From the NCBI RefSeq assembly GCF_003610355.1, contig NZ_RAPY01000001.1, positions 1,178,001-1,242,000 of the forward strand: DNA of 64,000 nt, read 5' to 3'. The notes below the pieces were generated by a model. It saw only the letters and a list, made by a program, of their open reading frames with translations, did no database searches and was not told the origin of the DNA. Of the stretch, positions 1-8,847 are shown piece after piece. Origin of the DNA: Sphingobacterium detergens. Its GTDB lineage: Bacteria > Bacteroidota > Bacteroidia > Sphingobacteriales > Sphingobacteriaceae. The number at the start of each line of letters is the position of its first letter. Position 1 is the first letter of the stretch. A program made the position numbers and the translations under genes.

Positions 1-88
1 AACCATACCAAGTACATAATTTATAACTACTTGATCATAAAAAATTTCCAAACTACTTTTGACTATAAAATTATCAAAAACTTTCTAT

Positions 89-1543
89 ATGCGCTTCCAA
101 ATTAAAGATTTGCTTCATATTTCTATCCTATCCATTGGCATCTTTTTGTTTGTCATCGATCTATTCATTATCAATGTTTCTTTACCGACCATACAGCATG
201 CCTTGGATCTGAGTAATAGTGCAACGCAATGGATTATTATTCTATATATTATTGGGTATGCTAGTCTGTTGATCAATGCAGGCAATGCCGGGGATTATTT
301 TGGCAAAAAGAAATTATACCTACTGGGGATGGCCGGTTTTACTTTTGCGTCGCTCTTATGTGGACTGTCAACCAATATCTATTTCTTATTACTCGGCAGG
401 CTGCTCCAGGGAATTAGTTCAGGTATGATGGTACCACAGGGCATCGCATTAATTACCTTACTTTTTGAAGATGCGACAAAACGATCAATGGCATTGGGAA
501 TATATGGCAGTATTGCAGGTGTTGCCTCTGTCATTGGTCAGCTGCTTGGAGGATTGCTTCCTGACCAATCCTGGATACAGGAAAGCTGGCGTCTTATTTT
601 CTTAATTAATATTCCCATTGGTATCCTTGCCTGCATTGCCGCTTATCGTTATGTCCCTAACGATCAGGCAAACCCCAAATCCACAATCTCATTTATACCG
701 ATGCTGAGTTTGTTTGTACTTATGATAGGCATGATATACCCCTTGATCATGGGACCTGAACTGCATTGGCCGATCTGGTGTATCCTGCTGTTGGGGACCG
801 CGCTTATCTTAACATTGCTGTTCCTGAAAAAGCAGAGGAGAGTATACCAAACCGGACAACAGGCGCTTTTTAACTTCTCACTATTTCGCAGCAAGGTTTT
901 CAACCTTGGTCTGATAGCAGCACTAGCCTACTACATGGTCCAAGATGCCTATTTTATTATTAATTCCAATTATTTGCAGAATCACAAGAGCTACACGGCT
1001 ACGATGACCGGTGTCGCTTTCGTTTACCAAGGTATTGGGTATGTCGTTGCAAGCCTTATGGTCAACAAGTTGATTCAACGTTATGGGAAAGCAGTGGTAC
1101 TGGTCGGATTGGGCACAATGGTTATAGGTCTGTTCTTTCATCTGCTCGTTCTCAACAAAGAGACTATCGCGACTGATCAGCTTCATCTGCTCTTTTTCAT
1201 TTATGGGCTTGGATGTGGTAGTGTACTCCCCTCCTTGATGACACTCGCATTAAAAGATGTCAACAAGGAATTAATTGGGGTAGGATCTGCCATCTACCTC
1301 ACGATACAACAGCTATCTATCTGCCTCGGTATTGCTTTTGTTGTCGGACTTTTCCTACATGAAAAGGGAAACACCTTCTTCCAGCTGAATAATATTACTG
1401 CTGCATATGGTTATGCGACGACAGTATCGATGCTATTACTCATCTTGGTTGTCTGTTGTATTGCCTACCTCCCCACAATTGGGAAAAAGAAAGACAATGG
1501 TATCACCGCTCAGCAAAATCATGACTGTGAAGTACTGAATTAA
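89..1543 (+). CDS. MFS drug exporter, DHA2 (14-TM) family
   Basis: Proton-driven exporter of the inner membrane, EmrB/QacA-like. The 484-residue protein is almost entirely hydrophobic helices, matching the usual 14-TM length. The first helix carries the family-typical stretch DLFIINVSLPTIQ, and a loop with GNAGDYFGKKK matches the MFS loop 2-3 signature (GxxxDRxGRK type). The frame is open from a TTG at 59, but the ATG at 89 (MRFQIKDLL) is the better start because it leaves a short basic N-terminus before helix 1. No partner adaptor or TolC gene is adjacent, so the substrate is unknown. Its stop overlaps the stop of the convergent downstream gene by 4 bp. Family call is firm; the drug-export role is inferred from family. 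Confidence 0.85.
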   Translation: MRFQIKDLLHISILSIGIFLFVIDLFIINVSLPTIQHALDLSNSATQWIIILYIIGYASLLINAGNAGDYFGKKKLYLLGMAGFTFASLLCGLSTNIYFLLLGRLLQGISSGMMVPQGIALITLLFEDATKRSMALGIYGSIAGVASVIGQLLGGLLPDQSWIQESWRLIFLINIPIGILACIAAYRYVPNDQANPKSTISFIPMLSLFVLMIGMIYPLIMGPELHWPIWCILLLGTALILTLLFLKKQRRVYQTGQQALFNFSLFRSKVFNLGLIAALAYYMVQDAYFIINSNYLQNHKSYTATMTGVAFVYQGIGYVVASLMVNKLIQRYGKAVVLVGLGTMVIGLFFHLLVLNKETIATDQLHLLFFIYGLGCGSVLPSLMTLALKDVNKELIGVGSAIYLTIQQLSICLGIAFVVGLFLHEKGNTFFQLNNITAAYGYATTVSMLLLILVVCCIAYLPTIGKKKDNGITAQQNHDCEVLN

Positions 1544-2490
1544 TCTTTTCCTTCGTATTTTTTGAATAATGCATAATCATAAGGTATGTGCATACTGAGG
1601 GACTTTGCTTCCCATGTATCTCCACCTTCAGGAAGATAGAAATCATAGGCGTTGTCTAGGAAATTCTCCCCATTGGGAGCTTCTTGCCAAGTCTTCTTTT
1701 CGCGGTTATAGAGTAATATCATGCAGCTTACACAGTGTTGGTTGCCCTCTTTCTTGGGGTTTTCATAACATTTGCCAATTTTGATATTCAGCTTTTGTTC
1801 AATAATAACATCTGTCAATCGTCTATTCGTGAGATAGATTAAAGCCAATTGTGCATCTTCATCTGTGGGAGACTTCTTGGCAGGAATTAATTTATCAAAT
1901 TGCGCGTTTTTAATCTTTGCTATCTCAGCCGATTTGAATTCAGGAGCAAGAAGATTGGTATCTACAGGACGAAAGTCCTCCACATCAGCTACACGGGTAA
2001 CACCGGGTTCTAAGGAAGATCCCCGTGCTGCCGTATCAGCATCCAATGCAGCCGTCCCCTCATCATTTTTACCAAATACCTGAGCTAGTTCCGACAAATG
2101 ATGTCCGATATGGTTAAAACCAACAACATAACGTAAAAAAACAAAACCTATCACAAGTACAGCTAAGCCTATTATTAAGCCCTTTTTACTCCCTGCCCCT
2201 TTGCTTTTGTCTTTTTCTACTTCCAAAAAAGAAGATGGTACAGGCTCTTGACGAACCGTGGAATTGCTGAGAGAAACTTCGTCGTAATCAACTAAAAATA
2301 GGTCTTTACCATCGAAAAGATCAATATCACCTTCCTCAAACATTTGGACAATATCGCGAGCCGTTTTCAATTTTACATTTGCGCGATTGGCGATTAGTTT
2401 AATTGCACCATCATAATTGTCTTGTTTAATTAAATCTATAATTATTTCTTTATCGATTTCGATCTTGTTGACGAGAATAGTTTTGTTCAT
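1540..2490 (-). CDS. Unrecognised single-TM protein with L7/L12-like N-terminus
   Basis: A 316-residue protein not recognised as a named family. Residues about 15-52 form two helices with the pattern LIKQDNYDGAIKLI...LKTARDIVQ. This resembles the short helical hairpin of the ribosomal L7/L12 C-terminal-like fold found in small Bacteroidota proteins. Residues 53-100 are acidic then polar linker, 104-123 a single TM helix, and the remaining roughly 190 residues would lie on the other side of the membrane, with an isolated HCVSC (CxxC) motif. There is no signal peptide, so an N-in, C-out orientation is plausible. It lies 80 bp downstream of dnaE2 on the same strand and could be read through from the imu operon, though nothing in the protein suggests DNA repair. 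Function unknown. Confidence 0.75.
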   Translation of the reverse strand: MNKTILVNKIEIDKEIIIDLIKQDNYDGAIKLIANRANVKLKTARDIVQMFEEGDIDLFDGKDLFLVDYDEVSLSNSTVRQEPVPSSFLEVEKDKSKGAGSKKGLIIGLAVLVIGFVFLRYVVGFNHIGHHLSELAQVFGKNDEGTAALDADTAARGSSLEPGVTRVADVEDFRPVDTNLLAPEFKSAEIAKIKNAQFDKLIPAKKSPTDEDAQLALIYLTNRRLTDVIIEQKLNIKIGKCYENPKKEGNQHCVSCMILLYNREKKTWQEAPNGENFLDNAYDFYLPEGGDTWEAKSLSMHIPYDYALFKKYEGKD

Positions 2491-2570
2491 CTGCTTGTAT
2501 CTTCTTTCAGTTGATTCCTGTTATGTTATGTTCTTTATGATATTCAAAAATGAGATTAATAAATGGAAGA

Positions 2571-5500
2571 TCAATGAAAATTTCTTCCTTTATAAAAAAC
2601 ATCATTCACTTGCTCATCTTCATCTGCCAGATTTTTTAATAAACCGGACATATCAAAACAGCGTTCGGCAATGATATGGATCACCTCTCCCTCTACCTGT
2701 ACTTTTCCGGCAACCATAAACAATTTAGCCCGAAGGATCTCCTTTCGGTATTTTTCGAATATTTTACTCCAGATAACCACATTTGCAAATCCGGTATCAT
2801 CTTCAATGGTCACAAATAGCACGCCTTTGGATGTCCCCGGACGCTGCCGCACTGTAATTAATCCGCATACCTTTACGGGCATATTATTTTTGATCAGGTT
2901 TAATTTTTCGGTTGGTACAACATGCAGAAGATCTAATTTGTCACGCAGGAAACTCACGGGATGCGCTTTGATGGACAACCCGGTTCTCGCATAATCCGCT
3001 ACAACATGTTGGCTGGGGCGCAACAAAGGCAGCTCAATCTGCCCTTCTATACTTTGTGGTGAAGGTTTCCCTTCAAATAATCCAATGGGACGATCTCCTA
3101 AAGCAGTGATTTCCCACAATGCCCTCCGGCGATCGATGCCCAGTGAACGGAAAGCATCTGCTTCAGCCAGCCTTTCCAGCCCAGACAGGGACAGCCCAAC
3201 TTCCATCAGCGTTGTGATCGCCGAATATCCATGTTGGCGCATCGAGGTCAGCAACAGCGCTTCTTCTTCCGAAAACCCCTTGATCTGACGTAAGCCCAAG
3301 CGCAGCGCATGTGGGAGCCCCATTTCCCCTTCCAGGGTATTATCCCAAAAAGAATGGTTGATATCTATGGGGAGAACTTTCACCCCATGGCGCTCCGCAT
3401 CAATAACAATCTGCGCAGGCTGATAGAATCCCATAGGCTGACTATTGAGCAAGGATGCTGCAAAAATATCGGGATAATGGCATTTGATCCATGATGAAAC
3501 ATAGACCAACAATGCAAAAGAAGCCGCATGGCTTTCCGGAAAGCCGTAACTTCCGAATCCTTCCAGTTGCCGAAAAACCCGTTCGGCAAATTCTACGGTA
3601 TAATCTTTCTTCACCATACCGTCTATCATCTTTTGTTTAAAGACTGATACCTGTCCTTTTGCTTTAAAGGTCGCCATACTGCGCCGCAGTTCATCCGCCT
3701 CGGCAGGTGTGAATCCGGCCGCAACGATCGCAATCTCCATGGCCTGCTCCTGAAAAAGCGGAACACCCAACGTTTTTTCCAGAATCGCCCTAATTTCTTC
3801 TTTAGGATAGTCCACATCCTCTTCTTTATTACGTCGCCGCAGGTACGGATGCACCATATCCCCCTGTATCGGCCCCGGACGTACAATGGCTACCTCGATA
3901 ACCAGATCATAAAATATCCTTGGTTTTAGTCGTGGCAACATGGACATCTGCGCCCGGCTCTCAATCTGAAATACCCCTAGGGTATCGGCATGACAGATCA
4001 TATCATATACCTTTGGGTCTTCAACTTCTCCAATCTTGGCCAACGTCAGATCCAGCCCATAATGCCTTTTGGCAAGATCAAAAGCTTTCCGGATACAGGT
4101 CAGCATCCCCAATGCCAGTACATCTACTTTGAGAAAACCCAGCGCCTCCAGATCATCTTTGTTCCACTCCAGGTTGGTTCGGTTATCCATGCGGGCATTT
4201 ACCAAGGGACAGAGTTCATGCAGATTACCCTGTGTAATAACAAAACCACCGGTATGCTGCCCCAGCTGCCTTGGAAACCCGATATACTGATGTGTCAATT
4301 CGAGTACCTTACGCAAATGCGGATCGTCGGGATTAAAGCCTTGCTCCTTCAAACGCTCCAGATCAATATAATCATCCCAATGACTGCTGATCACACCGGC
4401 CAGACGGCCGACAGTATCCATGGATAGCCCCATGGCTTTCCCGACATCACGCACAGCTCCTTTGGCGTGTACCTGTGTTACCGTCGCCACAATAGCCGCA
4501 CGGTTGCGGCCATATTTCTCATAGATGTACTGAATCACCTCTTCGCGGCGTTCATGTTCAAAATCGACATCGATATCAGGTGGTTCATCCCGCGCATCGG
4601 ACATAAACCGTGCAAAGAGCAACCTGAATTCAGCAGGATTGACTGAGGTAATGCCTAGGCAATAACAAATCGTCGAATTGGCCGCCGAACCACGTCCTTG
4701 ACATAAAATACCCCTTTCTTTTGCAAAACGCACATAATCATAGACGGTCAGAAAATAAGAAGCGTAGCCTTTCCGCTCGATAAAATCAAGTTCCATCTGG
4801 ATGGTATCCCGGATGGCATCAGGAATCTGATCACCAAACCTATCTTTTGCCCCTTTCCATGTCAAATAGACCAATTCTTCCTGCGCGGTACGCCCATTAG
4901 AAGACAGCTCATCTGGATAAACATATTTTAGATCATCCAGGGAGAAGCTACATGCTGCTGCTATTTCCATTGTCCGTGCGATGGCTTCAGGATAAGGTCT
5001 AAACAGGCGCTCCATTTCCGCGATGGGTTTCAGATAGCGTTCGGCATTGGGATACAATTTAAATCCTGCATGCTGAATGCTGCATTTCTCCCGGATGCAG
5101 GTTAAAACATCCTGTAGTTCCCGCCGTTCGGGTACATGATAATAGACATCCCCCAAAGCAACAAGGGGAATAGCAAGGTTGTCGCCCAATTGTTGCATAC
5201 GGAACAGGAGCTTTGCATCGTCACCACGGTATAGCCGTTTGACCCCCAAATACAGGGCCGCGCCCAGTTGCTGCTTATATTCCGTTACAAAAGCGAGAAA
5301 ATCGGCTTCCAGTTCAAATTTGGCCGTTAACCGGGTGGGTGGACAAATGATAAATCGAATTCCTTCCCTATACTGATAAACATCCGACCGATAGAGATGA
5401 CATTTTCCTTTTTCAGCGCGCAGATTGCCTAAAGTCAATAAGGATGATAACCGTCCATAAGCTTCTTTATCGGTTGGATAAGCCAATAAACTTGGACCAT

Positions 5501-5714
5501 CCTGTAAGTCCAGGCGACAAGCTGGAATAAGTGTAATACCATGCTTCTTTGCGGCAGTATGGGCGCGAACAATACCAGCAAAACTATTCCTGTCAGTAAC
5601 CGCAATTTTGCGGTACCCCAATTGTGCTGCACGTTCCATCAGTTCTTCCGGATGGGAAGCTCCTTCCAGAAAACTAAAATTGCTCGTTACCTGTAATTCA
5701 CAATAACCCATCAT
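2571..5714 (-). CDS. dnaE2: Error-prone DNA polymerase III alpha-like DnaE2 (ImuC)
   Basis: C-family polymerase that carries out lesion bypass with ImuA and ImuB; it does not replace the replicative DnaE. The 1047-residue protein matches the DnaE2 length (about 1050) and lacks the long C-terminus of replicative DnaE. It has an N-terminal PHP domain (from ELQVTSNFSFLEGASHPEEL to about 205). The polymerase core shows GRGSAANS near 338, the catalytic aspartates in PDIDVDFEHE near 380, and the further aspartate in LKVDVLALGML. An OB-fold lies near 940-1015. The frame is open further upstream inside imuB, but the ATG at 5714 shares bases with the imuB stop (TAATG), so translation is coupled and this start is chosen. 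It is the third gene of the imuA-imuB-dnaE2 operon. Confidence 0.93.
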   Translation of the reverse strand: MMGYCELQVTSNFSFLEGASHPEELMERAAQLGYRKIAVTDRNSFAGIVRAHTAAKKHGITLIPACRLDLQDGPSLLAYPTDKEAYGRLSSLLTLGNLRAEKGKCHLYRSDVYQYREGIRFIICPPTRLTAKFELEADFLAFVTEYKQQLGAALYLGVKRLYRGDDAKLLFRMQQLGDNLAIPLVALGDVYYHVPERRELQDVLTCIREKCSIQHAGFKLYPNAERYLKPIAEMERLFRPYPEAIARTMEIAAACSFSLDDLKYVYPDELSSNGRTAQEELVYLTWKGAKDRFGDQIPDAIRDTIQMELDFIERKGYASYFLTVYDYVRFAKERGILCQGRGSAANSTICYCLGITSVNPAEFRLLFARFMSDARDEPPDIDVDFEHERREEVIQYIYEKYGRNRAAIVATVTQVHAKGAVRDVGKAMGLSMDTVGRLAGVISSHWDDYIDLERLKEQGFNPDDPHLRKVLELTHQYIGFPRQLGQHTGGFVITQGNLHELCPLVNARMDNRTNLEWNKDDLEALGFLKVDVLALGMLTCIRKAFDLAKRHYGLDLTLAKIGEVEDPKVYDMICHADTLGVFQIESRAQMSMLPRLKPRIFYDLVIEVAIVRPGPIQGDMVHPYLRRRNKEEDVDYPKEEIRAILEKTLGVPLFQEQAMEIAIVAAGFTPAEADELRRSMATFKAKGQVSVFKQKMIDGMVKKDYTVEFAERVFRQLEGFGSYGFPESHAASFALLVYVSSWIKCHYPDIFAASLLNSQPMGFYQPAQIVIDAERHGVKVLPIDINHSFWDNTLEGEMGLPHALRLGLRQIKGFSEEEALLLTSMRQHGYSAITTLMEVGLSLSGLERLAEADAFRSLGIDRRRALWEITALGDRPIGLFEGKPSPQSIEGQIELPLLRPSQHVVADYARTGLSIKAHPVSFLRDKLDLLHVVPTEKLNLIKNNMPVKVCGLITVRQRPGTSKGVLFVTIEDDTGFANVVIWSKIFEKYRKEILRAKLFMVAGKVQVEGEVIHIIAERCFDMSGLLKNLADEDEQVNDVFYKGRNFH

Positions 5715-7216
5715 TATGCAAAAAAACCATGTAAAAACCATTGATTGGGCAAACTGTCGTCGTAATGCCCCGAACGGTAAAGCCAAAATCGCTGACCTTT
5801 CTCATCCTCAACGGCATAATAATCACGATGTTCACCTTTATCTATCCACCATTCCCGTTCAATGCGCTCTGGCCCATCCGCCTTTTTAATGGTATAGACT
5901 TCCCCTTTGTAGCGAAATAACAATGGTGGATAATCGGGAATAGGTGCTGTAACCAGAATAGGTTCTGGTATGCTCAACAAACGTGTGGGCCGGGGTCTTT
6001 CCGTTTGCCAGTCAACAGTGGCGACTTCCTGGACTGAACCGGCAGTTTTCATGGAGCGCTCAGGCCAATAATGTGCTGCGGGCAAATAACGTGAAATATC
6101 ACAGTTGGGGTCTCTGCTTTTCAGACGGTCCAATAATTCGGTCACCATGGGATTATCTAACCCAATGCGATTGCCCCATAAATTCTCCTGCACAGGATCG
6201 GCCTCTTCAACCTTGGGTACCTCCAAGATAAACAGTTCAATACCCAATGCCGGTTCTATTTGTGCGATCTTCAAGGCAAATAACTGAAACAGGTGATGTT
6301 CATGCGCTGTCGCCCGATTGGTTCCGATGTTGATCTGTTCGATTTTTCCGTCCACACGGTGACATTGCAATACCGCCTCCCGTACACCTTTACCCTCCCC
6401 AATCAGGCGTTTACAGATTGCATGTAAAAGCTGCTGGAGGGCAAGCTCAATACCATCGGCTGTACGGATCGGTTCCAGACAGGGCAACCGTTCTTCATAG
6501 GGAAAGATTGGCTTTATGGAAACAATAAATTCATCTTCATGCCCGATAGCCTGATCCAAGCGGAGAAGCAAATGATGTCCGAAACGTCTGCGTAGTGCAG
6601 TACGTGGCATGGCCGCAAAACTTCCAATTGTTTTCAAGCCAAGGCTTTGTAATCGTGTTAATACAGGGGCTTCCAGTCGTAGTGCCGGGGCGGGTAAAGT
6701 CAATAAGGCATCAAACTGCCTATCCGTCTTTACAATGCTGTTTTCCTTGCCAAAACGGGCTATTGCCCAAGCTGCACCGATGGTATCCGCAATACTCATC
6801 TGTACATCGTAGCCATGTTGCTTAAACCTGGATACAATATGTTGGATATAAGATTCTTCTCCACCCCAGAGGTGGGCACAACCACTGATATCCAAAATCA
6901 TTCCTTCGGGCGGGTCTACCGCTACGACAGGTGTATACCTGATACACCAATGTGCAATGCTATGGAGCAATTTTTCCGTTAACCCCGGACGTTCATTGAT
7001 CACTTTTAAGGAAGGTAAAAATGCCTTTGCATCAGCAATGGCCAAACCGGGATATATACCTTCCTGTTCAGCCAGATGATTACTGGCATTGACGATCAGC
7101 TTTCCATGGGTGGAAATCGCAAATACAAAAGGTATTCCCCTGAGCTGGGGATGCCCAACAGCCATCCAGTCTGTTTTTAGATGGCGAAACCACAGGGAGG
7201 CAAATCGCTTTTTCAT
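5714..7216 (-). CDS. imuB: ImuB, Y-family polymerase-like mutasome scaffold
   Basis: Catalytically dead Y-family polymerase relative that bridges ImuA, DnaE2 and the beta clamp in SOS mutagenesis. The 500-residue protein has the ImuB signature LDISGCAHLWGGE near residues 107-120. The metal-binding aspartates of active Y polymerases (the DxD of the first strand and the SxDE of the palm) are not conserved: the N-terminus reads LWFRHLKTDWM and the palm DPPEGMILDISG. The DNA-binding fingers/thumb region follows (LTRLQSLGLKTIGSFAAMPR), then a C-terminal ImuB-specific part. It overlaps imuA by 4 bp (ATGA) and dnaE2 by TAATG, so the three proteins are probably made in fixed ratio. Loss of activity is read from the sequence; the bridging role is family knowledge. 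Confidence 0.93.
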   Translation of the reverse strand: MKKRFASLWFRHLKTDWMAVGHPQLRGIPFVFAISTHGKLIVNASNHLAEQEGIYPGLAIADAKAFLPSLKVINERPGLTEKLLHSIAHWCIRYTPVVAVDPPEGMILDISGCAHLWGGEESYIQHIVSRFKQHGYDVQMSIADTIGAAWAIARFGKENSIVKTDRQFDALLTLPAPALRLEAPVLTRLQSLGLKTIGSFAAMPRTALRRRFGHHLLLRLDQAIGHEDEFIVSIKPIFPYEERLPCLEPIRTADGIELALQQLLHAICKRLIGEGKGVREAVLQCHRVDGKIEQINIGTNRATAHEHHLFQLFALKIAQIEPALGIELFILEVPKVEEADPVQENLWGNRIGLDNPMVTELLDRLKSRDPNCDISRYLPAAHYWPERSMKTAGSVQEVATVDWQTERPRPTRLLSIPEPILVTAPIPDYPPLLFRYKGEVYTIKKADGPERIEREWWIDKGEHRDYYAVEDEKGQRFWLYRSGHYDDSLPNQWFLHGFFA

Positions 7217-7959
7217 GCCAATCCCCGGTTATGATAAGATTGTGCCCAACCTTCAGTCTCTTGCCTTGTTTTAGCAACAGGCTCAAAGCCGCCGGCAGTC
7301 CATGTCATCTGCCATCGCCCCGGATTTCCGTTCCGAACTTTCAACAAGGCTATATCCCAACTTGGATAACCAATTCCCGGCAGTCCATCTTCCAATAGAC
7401 TCGGCCGTGAGCTAATTTTCCATCGTGCAGCACAGGCTGTTGCTCCCAGCAACTTCGGGTTGTGCTGCAGGATAAATCCCGTTACTGCACTTTTCTCCAC
7501 AGCCAGCTGCAAGCGCCGCGACTGTACAAAGTCCAAATGATGTATCTCCGCCAGTACAGCTGTTATCCCTTCACATTTTAGGGCCTCCTCCATCGCCCAT
7601 AAAACATCCTTTTCCCGTTCCATACGGACGAAAATGACATTTTCAGGAACAACACCAAACGATTTCAGGGCCGTGGGAAATAGTGTATGAAAACAGCTTA
7701 TCCAAATACAAATCCCACCATTACGCATCAGCTTGCCCAACAGACCACTGATAAAACCACAAGAAACGGCTCCCCCTACCCGATCAAAACTAACAAATTC
7801 GTGAATCACTCCCCTTGGGAAAATTCCATTGGGAAAAGCCTCTTCCAATGGACCAAGGCCCATCGGAATTACATCAGCTGATTTTTGTGGTACTCCCTGC
7901 CATACCAGCAGGTCCTTTTTCAATTGGCCGATTAAAGCTTTTTTTTCTGTTAATAACAT
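7213..7959 (-). CDS. imuA: ImuA, RecA-like mutasome protein
   Basis: RecA/SulA-like protein of the ImuA family, first gene of the translesion cassette; ImuA assists ImuB and DnaE2, possibly through RecA. The 248 residues show the ImuA-type core: LGPLEEAFPNGIFPRGVIHEF followed by a RecA-like beta-strand/helix fold (ICIWISCFHTLFP, MEEALKCEGITAVLAEI). A canonical Walker A lysine motif is not seen, as is usual for ImuA. The frame is open from a GTG at 7965, but that GTG lies inside a strong ribosome-binding site (GGAGGT at 7963-7968). The ATG at 7959 is spaced 4-5 nt from this site and is the likely start. This is one of the few clear Shine-Dalgarno sequences in the window. The gene overlaps imuB by 4 bp. 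Confidence 0.88.
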   Translation of the reverse strand: MLLTEKKALIGQLKKDLLVWQGVPQKSADVIPMGLGPLEEAFPNGIFPRGVIHEFVSFDRVGGAVSCGFISGLLGKLMRNGGICIWISCFHTLFPTALKSFGVVPENVIFVRMEREKDVLWAMEEALKCEGITAVLAEIHHLDFVQSRRLQLAVEKSAVTGFILQHNPKLLGATACAARWKISSRPSLLEDGLPGIGYPSWDIALLKVRNGNPGRWQMTWTAGGFEPVAKTRQETEGWAQSYHNRGLA

Positions 7960-7984
7960 AGCCACCTCCGTCTTAAAGTTTAAG

Positions 7985-8015
7985 CAAATTTAATACTAAT
8001 AATTTTAGTATTAAA
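7985..8015 (-). promoter_or_regulatory. imuA promoter with overlapping palindromic operator
   Basis: On the minus strand TAAATTTG (7992-7985) matches the Bacteroidota -7 consensus TAnnTTTG and lies 25 bp before the imuA ATG. A perfect 11-bp inverted repeat, TTTAATACTAA (7989-7999) and TTAGTATTAAA (8005-8015) with a 5-bp spacer, covers the start of the -7 element and the spacer towards -33. A protein bound there would block RNA polymerase, so this is a candidate SOS-type operator. The bound regulator is not identified. Confidence 0.6.
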
Positions 8016-8100
8016 ACGAAGTTGCTATATTTTTTAGTTTACTAGAGTTTACAAATAGGGATAAACCTTCTTTTCGGTTCCAAAAGAACTTACGTTTCCA

Positions 8101-8835
8101 TTAGAAATCATTCAGAAATTGCTGAATAACATCCTTCTTTCTCGTCGCTACAGGAATCATTTTACCATCCGCCATCTCCAACTGACCATCCTTAAAATAT
8201 TTTTTAATATAGTTTGCATTGATCAGATAAGATTGATGACATCGGATAAACTCTGTTTCAGGCAACATGGTTTCGAAGTGTTTCAATACTTTAGAAACCA
8301 TCATAGGCTTGTTGTCCTTGATATAAAATGTGGTATATCCCTTGTCGCCATGGCAATAAAGCACATCGTCAATATTCACAATCTGTGTATATTCAAAAGT
8401 GCGTAAGGCTATTTTTTTAGGTTTATTAGGCGCTTTTAGATAGCTCTCAGCCATATTTAACTGCATGCTATTGAATCGATATTCAGTATTCTTTTTATAG
8501 CATTTTTCAATCGCCTCGATAAACTGCTCAGGCACCAAAGGTTTCAACAGATACGCAATGGCTCCGATATTAAGTGCTTCAATGGCGTATTGATTGAATG
8601 CTGTAATAAAAATCGTATTGATATCCAATTTAAGTTCAGAGAGAAAGGATAAACTTGAACCATCTTTCAGCTGAATGTCAGCCAAAATTAAATCAGGGTT
8701 GGTTGCCAGTAGCTCCCGCTCAGCCTGTGCAATAGAAGGGCTGTAACCGACGATTTGAACATAAGGGATACTATCCAGGAGTGACTTTATATACAAGTAT
8801 ATATTATACTCATCTTCAAGAATATAAACTTTCAT
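8101..8835 (-). CDS. LytTR-family two-component response regulator
   Basis: Cytoplasmic DNA-binding response regulator of 244 residues. The receiver domain (1-120) has acidic pocket residues E7/D8/E9, phospho-acceptor D53 in DLILADIQLKDG, the T of FITAFNQYA and the K of LLKPL. A LytTR DNA-binding domain occupies about 140-240, with the family-typical YCHGDKGYTTFYI and FIRCHQSYLINANYIK stretches. It is encoded 12 bp downstream of the sensor kinase gene on the same strand, so the two form one operon and one pathway. LytTR regulators bind pairs of direct repeats; none was assigned here. Targets are unknown. Confidence 0.93.
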   Translation of the reverse strand: MKVYILEDEYNIYLYIKSLLDSIPYVQIVGYSPSIAQAERELLATNPDLILADIQLKDGSSLSFLSELKLDINTIFITAFNQYAIEALNIGAIAYLLKPLVPEQFIEAIEKCYKKNTEYRFNSMQLNMAESYLKAPNKPKKIALRTFEYTQIVNIDDVLYCHGDKGYTTFYIKDNKPMMVSKVLKHFETMLPETEFIRCHQSYLINANYIKKYFKDGQLEMADGKMIPVATRKKDVIQQFLNDF

Positions 8836-8847
8836 AATATTGATTTT

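Noticed and set aside
3990..4427. Long antisense frame inside dnaE2
   Set aside because: Fully contained in a strongly coding gene on the opposite strand.
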